A stretch of DNA of 64,000 nt from Luteolibacter sp. Y139 (GCF_038066715.1 NZ_JBBUKT010000005.1:1-64000); one strand, 5' to 3'. Numbered from the stretch's first letter, positions 49,701 to 58,987 are shown. Numbers and translations are program-made. The notes: generated by a model not told the origin, from the letters alone.

Positions 49701-50987
49701 GTGATCGAGCGGGCGGGAGAGGGTGAAGAGGGCCTGCAGCTTGCCATCCGACTCGCGGGCGGGGAGGCAGCGTCCTGTTAGAGTGGCGACGGGCTGGGTG
49801 GATGCGGCGATGCGGTAGGCGATGGTGCCATCGAAATCCCCACCGCCGGCGAACCAGAGGAAGCCATTCGCCAAGGCGAAGGGGCGGGGGCAGGTGGGAT
49901 TGAAGCCGCCGGAAACGGGGCTGGGAACGGGAGCGGGTGCCGGGGGAAGCACGAAGGCATCGCTACCGGCGACCGTGATGCTGGAGCCAGAGCGGAGCTC
50001 GGAGGGCTCGCCCGAGTAGCCGACGGAGACGGCGCGCCATGAGGTGCCATCGGCCCCGAAGAAGGGGTAGGTGGCCTTGTTGTTAGGGATGGGCGTTTGT
50101 GCGACGACCTGCATGGTGGCGAGGTCGTAGTGGAGCATGAGGCAGGGCTGGGAGTTGTTAGTGTGCCCGTAGGGGGCGAGGAGGTGGCCGCCGCCGACGG
50201 CGAGACTCTGGAAGCTGCGGCTGGGGAAACCGGGGGGCTTGATCAGGTGAGTGGTGGAGCCGGTGGTGAGATTGACGTGGTAGAGGTCGGTATTCTCCGC
50301 GTTGTAGACGAGGTCATTGCCCGCGATGGCAATGGTGCCGTATTCGACGGTGCCGTAGAGGGGAGGGGTGCCGTCGGGGATGGTGATGCCAGGCAGCGGG
50401 GCGAGGGTGGCAATGTCCCACTGGCGAATGGAGCGGGTAGTGGAGATGGCGCAGTGGAGGCGGCCATTGGTGATGCCGAGGCAGAAGGCTTCGGTGATGG
50501 TGAACACATCGATGTCCACGGCGCCGATGAATTGGCCATTTGAGGCGTTCCAGACGTGGATGCTCCAGATGGATTTCGGATCGACGAAGGCGCTGCCATT
50601 GAAGCGCTCGAGGAGGACGGGGGAGAGGACGGCGATGTAGGTGCCATCGGTGACCATTTTCGCGGCGAAGGTGCCGCTGATGGTGCGGAGCCAAATGGGA
50701 GAGCCGGGGAGGACGGTGCGCGGGCCGGGGCGGGGGAAGGTGAAGAGGGAGCCGCCATTGGCGGTATTCACGACGCGGATCCGGTCGGGGATGACGGCGT
50801 CACCGGTATTCTCGACATAGGCGGCCCAGTAGGGGCCGATGACGACGGGCTTCTGGGTGGAGGCGGAGCCGGTGAAGGGTGTCGCGGCGCGGAAGGTCTC
50901 AAACGCGGTCGCCGATGGGGCGATGAGGAGCGTGAACGCCAGCGTGAGGAGCGCGAGGGTGAGGCGGAAGGGCCGGAGAATGGGCAT
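46752..50987 (-). CDS. Very large secreted beta-propeller/Calx-beta-type protein
   Basis: 1411 residues from the ATG at 50985-50987, which starts a signal peptide (LTLALLTLAFTLLIAPSATA). Residues 30-420 look like a propeller of short beta repeats (YIAVLSPVLLERF, GTIAIAGNDLVYNA). A Calx-beta-like domain follows (ATAQITLYQDNVIEEDETVV) and a second near 1020-1080 (DDQLPEGDIAAPFEITLSG). FG-GAP-like repeats cover about 1110-1270 (ALGFGSAITANNTSVSISSP). The C-terminal STDLTTWQTLATPEA...LFFRLRTP is the phylum-typical tail shared with 23107-25110. Probably a cell-surface adhesion or scaffold protein. Confidence 0.85.
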   Translation of the reverse strand: MPILRPFRLTLALLTLAFTLLIAPSATAFETFRAATPFTGSASTQKPVVIGPYWAAYVENTGDAVIPDRIRVVNTANGGSLFTFPRPGPRTVLPGSPIWLRTISGTFAAKMVTDGTYIAVLSPVLLERFNGSAFVDPKSIWSIHVWNASNGQFIGAVDIDVFTITEAFCLGITNGRLHCAISTTRSIRQWDIATLAPLPGITIPDGTPPLYGTVEYGTIAIAGNDLVYNAENTDLYHVNLTTGSTTHLIKPPGFPSRSFQSLAVGGGHLLAPYGHTNNSQPCLMLHYDLATMQVVAQTPIPNNKATYPFFGADGTSWRAVSVGYSGEPSELRSGSSITVAGSDAFVLPPAPAPVPSPVSGGFNPTCPRPFALANGFLWFAGGGDFDGTIAYRIAASTQPVATLTGRCLPARESDGKLQALFTLSRPLDHDTVFHVTNPEGIGSASRFDSNLLSTDITIPANQTQATAQITLYQDNVIEEDETVVFEITSQPAEILVPEKQIHGIITGSSLHRLPPVAAWQDTVAPARARPAHITIAGDRLIQTNSPTDAPAGNVPRVLTRPLEGGQWTPSTTLASIPLEWMWVYSNNAGRTLLTSRSSVRVYDPVTDTVPFQRVEASDFNPEVYLGDTHFLFDDRHSILEYPFTPPISGTSPFADGLSDLTGPAVYAQGVILAHFHDAPSKGIRRISDTAGTDDGPLIAGMDIVPGPIAANGNLYAFARDNRVWFSRLDQFPTLGLKPLRPANGPLKYITDLRIVGTRIFVSNGAASEPALIHIFETPSGLEVGTLFAESDEALAAYLPEGATAPAQPGNGYLTLYDLSTADTNIAATIRWQDLRQDDRVAARFIQDTSLPGIVDPAPVHENFGSLDFHLTEAAPFPITVTIRPVPAHHNEAADWTGTEGGPIVIPAGTTTFLHPVRPVDDQLPEGDIAAPFEITLSGNGITRTIRTAVQLIDDDLLPLSEVTHTLQDFGRDFAPVASGWAHLSPPLEENLLAWTGSAAFTHGSLFGFEGSSTFGIAIASTGNWLAVTQGAFGPAKKPKPSQIQIYQPATNGKTPVRILKGMKDVNHFGDTLFARDNTLWVGAPGSNTLLPKPKLTAGQVLQYDLATGKKTRTYKAPKTHALGFGSAITANNTSVSISSPVSGGAVFQHDRAKGKLVRTLVSPTADEDEIFGTTLASTDTGLLIASSQYPDHQIIHAFSATGSLPLWTLSAPAGHRFNTFTLITADILATAGDSLTFYRLPFDDSAPELIVEIPLPADEAFHIRKLQAANGQLALLRDYDGNAEDDVILITLSSIEQLDIILPATAAPLAEAPSQIITPPASPVLTLTQSSTGTWQLHLPSATEAAATATTLEFSTDLTTWQTLATPEANGTWQLSATPESSSITSALPLNATSLQVSPTLPRLFFRLRTP

Positions 50988-51172
50988 CGTGAATGCGCGG
51001 TGGGTGAACGGGTGAACGGGCGCGCGCAGAGGGGAGATGAGTGGAAGAGAAATGGGAAGAGATAAGATGTGAAGAATTGAGGAAGGAGGGTGGTGTGGGT
51101 GGATGTGCTTTTTGGTGTGGGGGATTGAGTTGTGGGGAGTTGCGTGGGATTGGGGGTTTGGGTGTGGTGGTT

Positions 51173-51580
51173 TTAAACGGGGTGAATGGTGGCGAGGCGT
51201 TTGATGCGATGATGGTGGCGCCAGGTGAGGAAGGTGGTCCAGGGAAGGAGGAAGGTGAGGGCGATGAGCCACCAGGCGAGCGAGGTGCTGCCCTCGTCGC
51301 CAGCGTAGATGTGGTAGAATGACGTGGGGAAATAGTCGCTGAAGGTGGCGGGGCCGGAAGGTGCCGACTGGAACTCCCAGGGGGTGATGGCGTTGCCGGG
51401 GAGCGAGAAGCGGTCGAAGGTGAGCGAGCCGCGCTTGCTTTCTACGATGAACACCGTAGTTCCGCGGGCGAGTGTGAGCTCGTCGTCGCGGGTGGTAGAT
51501 CTGATCCACGCCCAGAGGATGAAGGCGAGGATGAGGAGGCCGAACCAGAGGGACTTCCAGCGGTGGAGGGGGCGGGGCAT
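51173..51580 (-). CDS. RWKSFW-family two-helix membrane protein
   Basis: 135 residues from the ATG at 51578-51580 (MPRPLHRWKSLWFGLLILAF). Closest relative is 45340-45765, with shared FSLPGNAIxxW-type loop and helix 2 LAWWLIALTFLLPWTTFLTW. The 40 nt upstream of the start are also conserved between the two, so the duplicated unit included the promoter region (GATTGGAAGATCCG on the minus strand). Confidence 0.85.
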   Translation of the reverse strand: MPRPLHRWKSLWFGLLILAFILWAWIRSTTRDDELTLARGTTVFIVESKRGSLTFDRFSLPGNAITPWEFQSAPSGPATFSDYFPTSFYHIYAGDEGSTSLAWWLIALTFLLPWTTFLTWRHHHRIKRLATIHPV

Positions 51581-51700
51581 TGGGGGAAGTGAATCAGCAA
51601 TCACGGATCTTCCAATCTGCAATCAGACTGCCGCTGCGCGAAGGGAGGGAATGAGAAGGGGCGATTGGTGGAAGGCGAGCGCCGAACGTGGAAGAGGCTG

Positions 51701-51803
51701 GGCGACAGGAGTGCCGCCGCTCGTCAGGGCAGGCAGAGATCGTGGCTTTGGTTGGCGGTGCGGTCCTATCCCAGCCGGAACGACGCAGTCGTCCCGCTAC
51801 GAG
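51701..51803 (+). repeat. Hairpins of families D and C
   Basis: 51701-51731: GGCGACA-GGAG-TGCCGCC (one mismatch) with tail GCTCGTCAGGG, family D. 51777-51803: GGAACGAC-GCA-GTCGTCCC with tail GCTACGAG, family C. No gene in 51581-51836. Confidence 0.8.
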
Positions 51804-51836
51804 GAAAGAAGAGGCGGGGTGCGAACTACTGCGTAT

Positions 51837-52244
51837 CTAGTATCTGCGGCGTTTGGGGGGCGGGGGGGCGGGGTGGCCGTTGCGGCGGAGGAGTTTTTCG
51901 ATGACGGGGAGGTCGAGCTTGAGGCCGTCGTCGCTGAGGTGGCGCTGGGGTTTGCCGGCGTGGAGTTCATCGAGGACGCGGCGGAGCCAGCGGAGGGCGC
52001 GGGGGTCGTGCTCGGGGATCCAGTGGCCGGACTTGGTGCGGAATTCGTAGCCGAAGTCGAGGTGGTGCGTGAAGAGCTGGCGGGCGAGGCCCCAGTCGGA
52101 TTCGACGCGGGCGACGAGGTCGTTTTCCTTGAGCTCCAAGACCTTGACGACGATGCCGGGGCGGAGGCGGCCGACGTAGTCATTGATCCGGGCCGGGCCC
52201 AGGCGGGGCTCGGCTTTTCGCCAGGTGGGGTCGGGCGGGATCAT
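51837..52244 (-). CDS. Hypothetical cytoplasmic protein
   Basis: 135 residues from the ATG at 52242-52244 (MIPPDPTWRKAEPRLGPARI). Soluble; beta-like YVGRLRPGIVVKVLELKE, then FTHHLDFGYEFRTKSGHWIP and RALRWLRRVLDELHAGKPQ, ending in a Pro/Arg tail (HPAPPPPKRRRY). The FGYEF...RTKSGHWI block is distinctive, but I do not recognise the family. Confidence 0.7.
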   Translation of the reverse strand: MIPPDPTWRKAEPRLGPARINDYVGRLRPGIVVKVLELKENDLVARVESDWGLARQLFTHHLDFGYEFRTKSGHWIPEHDPRALRWLRRVLDELHAGKPQRHLSDDGLKLDLPVIEKLLRRNGHPAPPPPKRRRY

Positions 52245-52319
52245 GTGTTCATGAGAACACTTTTCCGGGTGGGTGTAAAGGAGGGGCGCTAACAGGTGGG
52301 GGGAGGCGGGAGTTTCCAG

Positions 52320-52680
52320 CATCGGGCCGCAAGACGCATGAGGTGTCCCTTCAGGACACGATGCCCGGGGATGATGCTACCCGGCACTGCGTGCCGGGCT
52401 TTTATGAGCCGTGCCTTTGGCACGAAGAGGTGGATGGAGGGTGTGGGACGCCGCTGGGGTGGCTTCGATCGCATTCTCACGAATGCGCCTACGGAGGGTG
52501 GGCGGGCCGCGTTATGGGTGGCGGTGTCTTAGGCCGTTGGGGGCTCGAGGAGTCGGGAAGGGTGATGAGAGCACTGATCTCATGTGCCAGCGACAGGAGT
52601 GTCGCTGCTCCTTATGGGGCATTTGGTGCGGTGAGCTTTTAGAACGGCTTCGACCGCACTCGGAGAGTGCGGACCACGAT
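52320..52680 (+). repeat. Hairpin cluster: families E, A, D and B in series
   Basis: GTGTCC-CTT-GGACAC-type and CCCGGCAC-TGC-GTGCCGGG hairpins, then GTGCC-TTT-GGCAC with tail GAAGAGG (family E, to 52431). 52471-52494 is family A with a new stem (GCATTC-TCAC-GAATGC). 52589-52619 is family D (AGCGACA-GGAG-TGTCGCT). 52654-52677 is family B. No gene in 52245-52687. Confidence 0.8.
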
Positions 52681-52687
52681 GGGGGTG

Positions 52688-54172
52688 CTACTCCTCGATG
52701 CGGACGAAGTAGGGGTCGCCGTGGCCGGTGATGTTGACGACGGCCTTGTAGATTCCGCTTGGGGCTTGGCCGGTGTAGATGCCGGTGACGCTGTTGAGGT
52801 TGTCGGGGAAGCCGTCGTGGAGGTTGTTGCTGCCGCGGACTTTCCAGGTGATTTCGCCGGGGTTGGCGGGGCGGCCGGAGAAGTCGATGTAGAGGACATT
52901 GCCGACGCGGGAGCAGCCGATGATCTGGGGGGCGGCGGTCAAGGAGGCATCGCTGGCGAAGACGTGCGCGCCGGTGAAGTCGATGGCCTCGGTGAAGTGC
53001 AATTCGTAGAAGTCATTGCCGGTGTTGTCCTGCGGGGGCCCTGGGGGCTGGGTGGTGTAGAAGCGATTCTCGCGGAGGGCGCGGGACTTGGCGATCATGA
53101 CGAGGGAGGCGAAGGGCATCTTGCCGCCGGAGGTTTGGTCGGCGGGCTTTTGCAGGAGATCGCCTGCGGTGAAGGTGCGGGAGATGACGGGTGTCGTGTT
53201 ATTCTGAATGATGCCGGCGAGGGACATCGGGAAGCTTTTGACAAGGTCCGTGGTGGGGTTCTGGGTCTGGCCCTTGAGGAGGTCCACTTGGAAGTCGGTG
53301 GGGCCGGTGATGACCGGAGCGGTGCGCATGGACTTGGCCTGGACGTTGATGGTGTCGGTCAGCTTGATGAGGACGAAGCTATCGGTATGGTTGTGGGCTG
53401 CCTCGAAGCTGTAGAGGGTGGCCGGCGGGCGGACGATGTGGGCGGAGAGGCCATCGGTCTGGAAGCCGGCGTTGGGTGAACCGAAGATATTGAAGCGTGA
53501 TGCAACGGCTTCGACGCCGAGGAGATTGGCGGTGCGTTTGTCGCGATTGGTGAAGTCGTTGCTCGCATTCCAGTCGAAGAAGGAGCGGGGCATGTAGTCG
53601 GCGGCGGTTTCCAAGCCCCAGGTCCAGATGGGCTCCACCCATGCGGAGAAGGTTTTGCTCTCGCCGGGGAGAAGCTTGATGGGGTCTCCGGGGGTGCTGT
53701 TGCCTTTCAGCTCGGTAAGCAGGAGGGTGAAGGTCTTGCGGGCATCGGGATTGCTTTCGTTCGCGAGCTGGAAGCGGGCGAGGCCGAGGAAGCTGCCGCT
53801 GGCAAATTCGGAGCGGAGGTAGACGTCGTTTTTCTTGAAGGAGAAGCCGACGGGCGGGTCGGAGATTTTGACCCGGGCGCGGGTCATCGTCAGGGTCTCA
53901 TTGTAGGGATTGTAGAGGGTGACGATGGGTTCGTAGACGAGATGAGGGGAGGCGTAGTTGGTGCTGCCCTGGGGCTGTCCGTAAGTGTTGTAGAAATTGA
54001 TGCGGTCGCTGATGCTATTGTAGTGAGAGACCATGGAGAAGAGGAGCTCGACCCTGGAAATCACGGGGTAGCCGGGCTGCGGGGTGCCCTGGGCGGATGC
54101 GGTGGATGGGAGGGCGCCGAGGAGGGCGAGGGGGAGAATGACGGCGCGGAGGGTGGAGGAGTGGAGGGCCAT
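52688..54172 (-). CDS. Secreted hypothetical protein, paralogue of 54431-55894
   Basis: 494 residues. Signal peptide (AVILPLALLGALPSTASA), then a beta-rich protein with no recognised catalytic motif. Conserved with its neighbour: VTLYNPYNETLTMTRARVKI, GFQTDGLSAHIVRPPATLYS, LLPGESKTFSAWVEPIWTWG and the C-terminal KVRGSNNLHDGFPDNLNSVT and FVRIEE. The ending IYKAVVNITGHGDPYFVRIE is a small beta domain typical of secreted PVC proteins. Probably extracellular. Confidence 0.85.
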   Translation of the reverse strand: MALHSSTLRAVILPLALLGALPSTASAQGTPQPGYPVISRVELLFSMVSHYNSISDRINFYNTYGQPQGSTNYASPHLVYEPIVTLYNPYNETLTMTRARVKISDPPVGFSFKKNDVYLRSEFASGSFLGLARFQLANESNPDARKTFTLLLTELKGNSTPGDPIKLLPGESKTFSAWVEPIWTWGLETAADYMPRSFFDWNASNDFTNRDKRTANLLGVEAVASRFNIFGSPNAGFQTDGLSAHIVRPPATLYSFEAAHNHTDSFVLIKLTDTINVQAKSMRTAPVITGPTDFQVDLLKGQTQNPTTDLVKSFPMSLAGIIQNNTTPVISRTFTAGDLLQKPADQTSGGKMPFASLVMIAKSRALRENRFYTTQPPGPPQDNTGNDFYELHFTEAIDFTGAHVFASDASLTAAPQIIGCSRVGNVLYIDFSGRPANPGEITWKVRGSNNLHDGFPDNLNSVTGIYTGQAPSGIYKAVVNITGHGDPYFVRIEE

Positions 54173-54360
54173 GGGTTTGCGGGGGTAGCGGGCTGTTAGA
54201 GTGGGTTCGTCGCGTTCTCACCTTTCTTTGGCGAAGGGTAAGGAGCGATGGTGAACGCGGCTACGGGTGGTGATGTGGATCGCGATAGTGGCGGCGTTGT
54301 CTTCGGCCGTTGGGGACTCGAAGAGTCGGGAAGGGTGATGGGGCGTTGAGATCCTGTGCC

Positions 54361-54430
54361 AGCGACAGGAATGTCGCTGCTCCTTATGGCGGGTGTCGCT
54401 GCTCCTTATGGCTGGCTGCTCCTTATGGGG
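54361..54430 (+). repeat. Family D hairpin with triplicated right tail
   Basis: 54361-54378: AGCGACA-GGAA-TGTCGCT, tail GCTCCTTATGG. The segment TGTCGCTGCTCCTTATGG then recurs, and GCTGCTCCTTATGGGG a third time, ending at the stop of the next gene. Right-half amplification parallels the 20-bp array at 19961-20140 in an unrelated family. Confidence 0.8.
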
Positions 54431-55894
54431 CTATTCTTCGATGCGGATGAAGTATTGGTCGCCGTGGCCGGCGATGTTGATGGCGGCCTTGTAGATGCCG
54501 CTGGCGGATTGGCCGGTGGTGACGGTGGTGACGCTGTCGAGGTTGTCGGGGAAGCCGTCGTGGAGATTGTTGCTGCCGCGGACTTTCCAGTTGTTGATGC
54601 CGTAGAGGTCGGCGCGGCCGGAGAAGTCGATGTAGAGGGTATCGCCGCTGCGGGTGTAGGCGATGATCTGGGGGGCGCCGGTAGGGGCGTCGCTGGCGAG
54701 GATGCCGGTGCCGAGGGTGAAGTCCTGGACTTCGGAGAAGTGCATCTCGTAGAGGTCGCTCGCGGGGACGGCGGGGGTGGTGTAGAAGCGTTTCTCACGC
54801 AGGGCCCTGGACTTGGCGATCATGGTGAGGGAGGCGAAGGGGGACTTGCCGCCGAGGGTTTGATCCGTGGGTTTCTGCAGGAGGTCCCTCACCTGATAGG
54901 TGCGCGAGATGACGGGCTGTGCGGGGTGCTGGATGAGGCCGGTGAGGCTCATGGGGAATGACTTGATGAGCGTGGCGGGTGGGGATGAGGTCTGCTTCCT
55001 CATGAAGTCGACCTGGAAGTCCGCGCCGGTCTCGGGGGGATTGGGGTTCGTCCGCATGGTCTTGGCCTGGACGCTGACGGTATCGGTCATCTTGATGGAG
55101 ACCCAGTTGGGACTGGTGAAGAGGGTGCCGGTTTCGAAAGAGTAGAGGGTGGCAGGTGGGCGGCCGGAGGTGAGGCTGAGGCCATCGGTCTGGAAGCCGG
55201 CACGATTGTAGGGGGCGGAGGAGCTGATGGCTTCGATGCCGAATTGGTTCTGGGTGCGGTTGTCGACATTGGTGAAGTTCGAATAGAAATTCGAGTCGAA
55301 GAACGAGCGCGAGTAGCCACCGGCGAATTCCAGACCCCAGGTCCAATTGTTCTCCATCCAGGTGCCGAAGGTCTTGCTCTCGCCGGGTTGGAGGGTGACG
55401 CGGATGCCGGGTTGCGGGTTGGTGGGCGGGTCGCTGAGGCGGAGGGTGAAGGTCTTGCGGGCGGCGGGGTTGGATTCGTTGGTGGCTTGGAAGCGGGCGA
55501 GGCCGAGGAAGTTGCCGGCGGCGAAGTCGTCGCGGAGGAAGACGCCGTTTTTCTTGAAGGTGAAGCCGATGGGTGGGTCCGAGATCTTGACGATGGGATC
55601 GATCAGGGACATCGGGACATTGTAGGGATTGTAGAGGGTGACGGTGGGTTCGTAGACGAGGAAGGGGACGGCATAGTTGGCATTGCCCAAGGGGGAGCCG
55701 TGGTCGTTGTAGAAGTCGATGCGGTCGAAGACGCTGTTGTAGTGGGTGACGAGGGAGAAGACGAACTGGACGCGGGTGATGATGGGATTGCCGGGAGAGG
55801 GGAAGTTCTGGGCGCGTGCGGTGGATGGCAGAACGCCGAGGAGGGCGATGGCGAGTGGGAGGGAGCAGCCGCGGAGGGTGGAGTGGAGGGCCAT
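54431..55894 (-). CDS. Secreted hypothetical protein, paralogue of 52688-54172
   Basis: 487 residues, tandem duplicate of the preceding gene with collinear blocks (VTLYNPYNVPMSLIDPIVKI, LQPGESKTFGTWMENNWTWG, GFQTDGLSLTSGRPPATLYS, KVRGSNNLHDGFPDNLDSVT, YFIRIEE). Signal peptide LAIALLGVLPSTARA. The gap between the two contains family D hairpins. Roles may overlap; no enzyme motif was seen. Confidence 0.85.
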   Translation of the reverse strand: MALHSTLRGCSLPLAIALLGVLPSTARAQNFPSPGNPIITRVQFVFSLVTHYNSVFDRIDFYNDHGSPLGNANYAVPFLVYEPTVTLYNPYNVPMSLIDPIVKISDPPIGFTFKKNGVFLRDDFAAGNFLGLARFQATNESNPAARKTFTLRLSDPPTNPQPGIRVTLQPGESKTFGTWMENNWTWGLEFAGGYSRSFFDSNFYSNFTNVDNRTQNQFGIEAISSSAPYNRAGFQTDGLSLTSGRPPATLYSFETGTLFTSPNWVSIKMTDTVSVQAKTMRTNPNPPETGADFQVDFMRKQTSSPPATLIKSFPMSLTGLIQHPAQPVISRTYQVRDLLQKPTDQTLGGKSPFASLTMIAKSRALREKRFYTTPAVPASDLYEMHFSEVQDFTLGTGILASDAPTGAPQIIAYTRSGDTLYIDFSGRADLYGINNWKVRGSNNLHDGFPDNLDSVTTVTTGQSASGIYKAAINIAGHGDQYFIRIEE

Positions 55895-56365
55895 GGTGCG
55901 CGGGGTGGGATGGGCTTTTGGGTTTTGAGGGGTCGGAGGGAAGATGCGACTATCTGGGGAGATATTCTATTCAGGGATTTTTTGAAGAGGGGATTTGGCG
56001 GCTGTTGGGTGTGGCGGCCATTCGCGTCCGTGGTGGGGATGGGGGATTTGCGCGCTGATCTTGAGGTGTTTCTGTGAAGTTTCGGTGAAACGGTGTGATA
56101 TGCGGTGTGAGATGTTGAGGGGAGGTTACGCCTTTCCGCAACGCCGTTGGCGTAGGTGACTCGTGTGCGTTGACCCGGGGTAGCCTCCTGCGTCGGCAAC
56201 CCCGGGCTTCAGGGTGTAGTCCCGTTGGGACAAAGAATTCGGGCCGTTTGGGGGATTCGGGTCTTTGGGGAATTCTGGTGCTTGGCGTTGGGAGAGGGTC
56301 GCATGTTTGGGCGACTGGCGGGGTTGCTTTGGGGGCGGCGATGGTTCTTTGTTGTACCCAAGCCC
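55895..56365 (+). repeat. Intergenic region with family E repeat at 56126-56240
   Basis: Composite repeat with stems ACGCC-GTT-GGCGT, CCCGGGGT/ACCCCGGG and GTCCC-GTT-GGGAC, tail AAAGAAT. All three stems differ from the 18223 copy yet pair fully, the clearest case of covariation in this family. The promoter of the alpha-galactosidase gene probably lies downstream of it. Confidence 0.75.
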
Positions 56366-58987
56366 ATGATTTTGATTTCGCGTTCCCGTTCCCGTGTTTG
56401 CGTTGGTTGCTGTGCTGCTTTGCTTGTGCCGATGGTGGCTAGGGCGGAGGTGACGGATCTGGCGTCATTGCCTTCGCCGGAGTTCAGTATCACGCAGGGG
56501 TGGTCGGATGCGAAGAGTGGGAGGTCGGTGAATGGGAATGCTTTGAAGGTTGGTGGGAAGGTTTATGAGTCGGGGATCGGGACGCATGCGAAGTCGGAGT
56601 GGAGCTTGCCGATCGGTGGGGAGGCGAGTGAGGTGAGCGGGGCGTGTGGGGTGGATGATGAGGTGAGTGAGAAGGCTTCGTTGCAGTTCGTGATCGAGGG
56701 GGATGGGAAGGAGCTGTGGAAGAGTGGGGTGATGCGGAAGGGTGAGGCGGCGGTTCCTTTCAAGGTGAGGCTGGATGGGGTGAAGGTTTTAAAGCTGCTG
56801 GTGAATGATGGGGGTGATGGGAGCTCGGACGATCATGCGGATTGGGTGGATCTGAAGCTGGTGCATTCGGGGAAGGCGCTGGCGGGGTATGCGAATGCGA
56901 TCACGGTGGAGACGGGGGCGCTGGAGTGGACGTTCTCGGTGGCGGCGGGGAAGCTGGAGCAGCGGAGGTTTGGTCTGAAGAGCTCGCCGGACACGACGCG
57001 GGCGCCGGGGGTGTATGCGTATCCGGACTACATCGATCGGAATGCGGATGTGGCGTTGTTAGAGCCGACGCTGGATGTTCTGGGGGCGGATGGGTTGCGG
57101 AATGTGGCGCTGAGGTATGAGTCGAAGGAGGTGGTGAAGGTGGCGGAGGGAGTGACGCGGACGGATATCCGGCTGAAGGATGGGGTGAGTGGGATGGGGG
57201 TGGAGCTGCACTTTTTAGCGCATGAGAAGGAGGATGTGATCGAGGCCTGGTCGACGATTTCGAATGGGGGGAAGGAGGCGGTGACGTTGTTGAGGTTCGA
57301 TTCGTTTTCGTTCTCGGTGGGTGGGAAGGACCTCCATCTAACAACTTTTCGCGGGGGTTGGGGTGATGAGATGAATTGGAGCGAGGACCGGGTGGCGACG
57401 GGGCTGCGGAGGATCGGCAACCAGAGCCTGACGCATCCGACGCACGGGTATAGCAGCAGCTTCGTGGTGAGCGAGGGGCCGGCGCAGGAGGAGGCGGGCA
57501 GGGTGATCGCGGGGTCGCTGGCGTGGAGCGGGAACTGGCATCTGGATTTCCAGAGCGAGTTCAAGGACACGGTGCGGGTGAGTGGTGGGATCAATCCGTT
57601 CCAGCCGCAGATGTTGAGAGCGGGTGAGGTGTTAGAGACGCCGCGGGTGATCCTGACGGTGTCTAACAGCGGGAAGGGTGCGGCATCGCGTAACTTTCAC
57701 CGGTGGGCGCGTGAGTGTGGGGTGCGGCAGGTGGAGGTGACGAGGCCAGTGATCCTGAACAGCTGGGACGGGGCTTATTTCAGCTTCGATGAGAAGCGGC
57801 TGCTGGCGATGATGGATGCGGCGGTGAAGGCGGGGGTGGAGATGTTCGTGCTGGATGACGGATGGTTCGGCAACGGGGTGAATGCGCGGAACAATGATGA
57901 TGCGGGTCTGGGGGATTGGCAGGTGAACCGGGAGAAGCTGCCGCATGACATCCAGTGGCTGGCGGAACAGGCGCATGAGCGGGGGCTGAAATTCGGGCTG
58001 TGGGTGGAGCCGGAGATGGTGAATCCGCGGAGCGAGCTGTATGCGAAGCATCCGGAGTGGGCGGTGAAGTTGCCGGGGCGGGAGCAGCGGCTGGGGAGGA
58101 ACCAGCTGCCGCTGGATCTTTCGAAGAAGGAGGTGGAGGAGTTTGCCTACGAGACGGTGGCGGGGTTGTTAGAGAAGTATCCGGGGATCGAATACATCAA
58201 GTGGGACAACAACGGGCACTTGCAGGATGCGGGTTCGCAAGGGGCGAGTCCGGAGGGGCAGATGAACATGACGACGGAGATGACGCTGGCGTATTACCGG
58301 GTGCTGGACCGGCTGGTGGCGAAGTATCCGAAGATCATTTTCCAGGATTGTGCGAGCGGGGGAGGTCGTGCGGAGTATGGCTCGCTGCAGCGGCATGCGG
58401 AGTTCTGGGGGAGCGACAACCAGAATCCGCTGAAGCGGCTGAAGATGCACTGGGGGTATTCGCACTTTTTCCCGCCGATGACGTGGGGGGCGCATGTGGC
58501 GGAGAGCTTCGATGCGGGGAAGTTTCCGATGAAGTTCCGGATTGATGTGGCGATGACGGCGCGGCTGGGGGTGGAGCTGGATCCATCGCATCTAAAGGCG
58601 GAGGAGCTGGGGGAGCTGCGGGAGGGGATCGAGGAGTACAAGCGGTTAAGGCCGCTGCTGCATGGTGGGGAGGTGTTTCGTGGGGTGTCGCCTTATGCGG
58701 GGGATGTTTGTACTAGTTCCGTCGTAGATGCGGGGAAGTCGCGGGGGGTGTTTTTTGCGTTCCGGACGGGGAATTATGAGAAGGCGATGGAGGGGCGGGT
58801 GAAGGTGCCGGGAGTGGATGCGGGGAAGAGGTATCGGGTGAGTGAGGCGCATGTGCCTGCGGGGAAGGTGGCTGTGCCGCATGTGAAGGCGGGGGTGTTT
58901 GAGGGGAGGGTGTTGTTGGAGGAGGGGTTGTTGGTGAATTGGGGGACTGGGGTGGAGAGTGTGGTGGTGGAAATCGCGGAGGATTAG
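56366..58987 (+). CDS. Secreted alpha-galactosidase (GH36) with N-terminal NPCBM domain
   Basis: 873 residues from the ATG at 56366 (signal peptide VCVGCCAALLVPMVARA); longer starts at 56225 or 56302 are possible. Residues 30-170 are an NPCBM-like carbohydrate-binding domain (GIGTHAKSEWSLPIGG, VNDGGDGSSDDHADWVDLKL). Then the GH36 N-terminal beta domain and a (beta/alpha)8 barrel: LNSWDGAYFSFDEKRLLAMM, FVLDDGWFG, the nucleophile in YIKWDNNGH (about D614) and the acid/base in WGSDNQNP (about D684), with QDCASGGGRAEYG between them. It should remove terminal alpha-galactose from oligo- or polysaccharides outside the cytoplasm. No sugar operon accompanies it. Confidence 0.93.
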   Translation: MILISRSRSRVCVGCCAALLVPMVARAEVTDLASLPSPEFSITQGWSDAKSGRSVNGNALKVGGKVYESGIGTHAKSEWSLPIGGEASEVSGACGVDDEVSEKASLQFVIEGDGKELWKSGVMRKGEAAVPFKVRLDGVKVLKLLVNDGGDGSSDDHADWVDLKLVHSGKALAGYANAITVETGALEWTFSVAAGKLEQRRFGLKSSPDTTRAPGVYAYPDYIDRNADVALLEPTLDVLGADGLRNVALRYESKEVVKVAEGVTRTDIRLKDGVSGMGVELHFLAHEKEDVIEAWSTISNGGKEAVTLLRFDSFSFSVGGKDLHLTTFRGGWGDEMNWSEDRVATGLRRIGNQSLTHPTHGYSSSFVVSEGPAQEEAGRVIAGSLAWSGNWHLDFQSEFKDTVRVSGGINPFQPQMLRAGEVLETPRVILTVSNSGKGAASRNFHRWARECGVRQVEVTRPVILNSWDGAYFSFDEKRLLAMMDAAVKAGVEMFVLDDGWFGNGVNARNNDDAGLGDWQVNREKLPHDIQWLAEQAHERGLKFGLWVEPEMVNPRSELYAKHPEWAVKLPGREQRLGRNQLPLDLSKKEVEEFAYETVAGLLEKYPGIEYIKWDNNGHLQDAGSQGASPEGQMNMTTEMTLAYYRVLDRLVAKYPKIIFQDCASGGGRAEYGSLQRHAEFWGSDNQNPLKRLKMHWGYSHFFPPMTWGAHVAESFDAGKFPMKFRIDVAMTARLGVELDPSHLKAEELGELREGIEEYKRLRPLLHGGEVFRGVSPYAGDVCTSSVVDAGKSRGVFFAFRTGNYEKAMEGRVKVPGVDAGKRYRVSEAHVPAGKVAVPHVKAGVFEGRVLLEEGLLVNWGTGVESVVVEIAED

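Noticed and set aside
46752-51509. 1585-residue start for the large secreted protein
   Set aside because: The extra N-terminal residues are His/Pro/Arg-rich shadow sequence; a good signal peptide begins at 50987.
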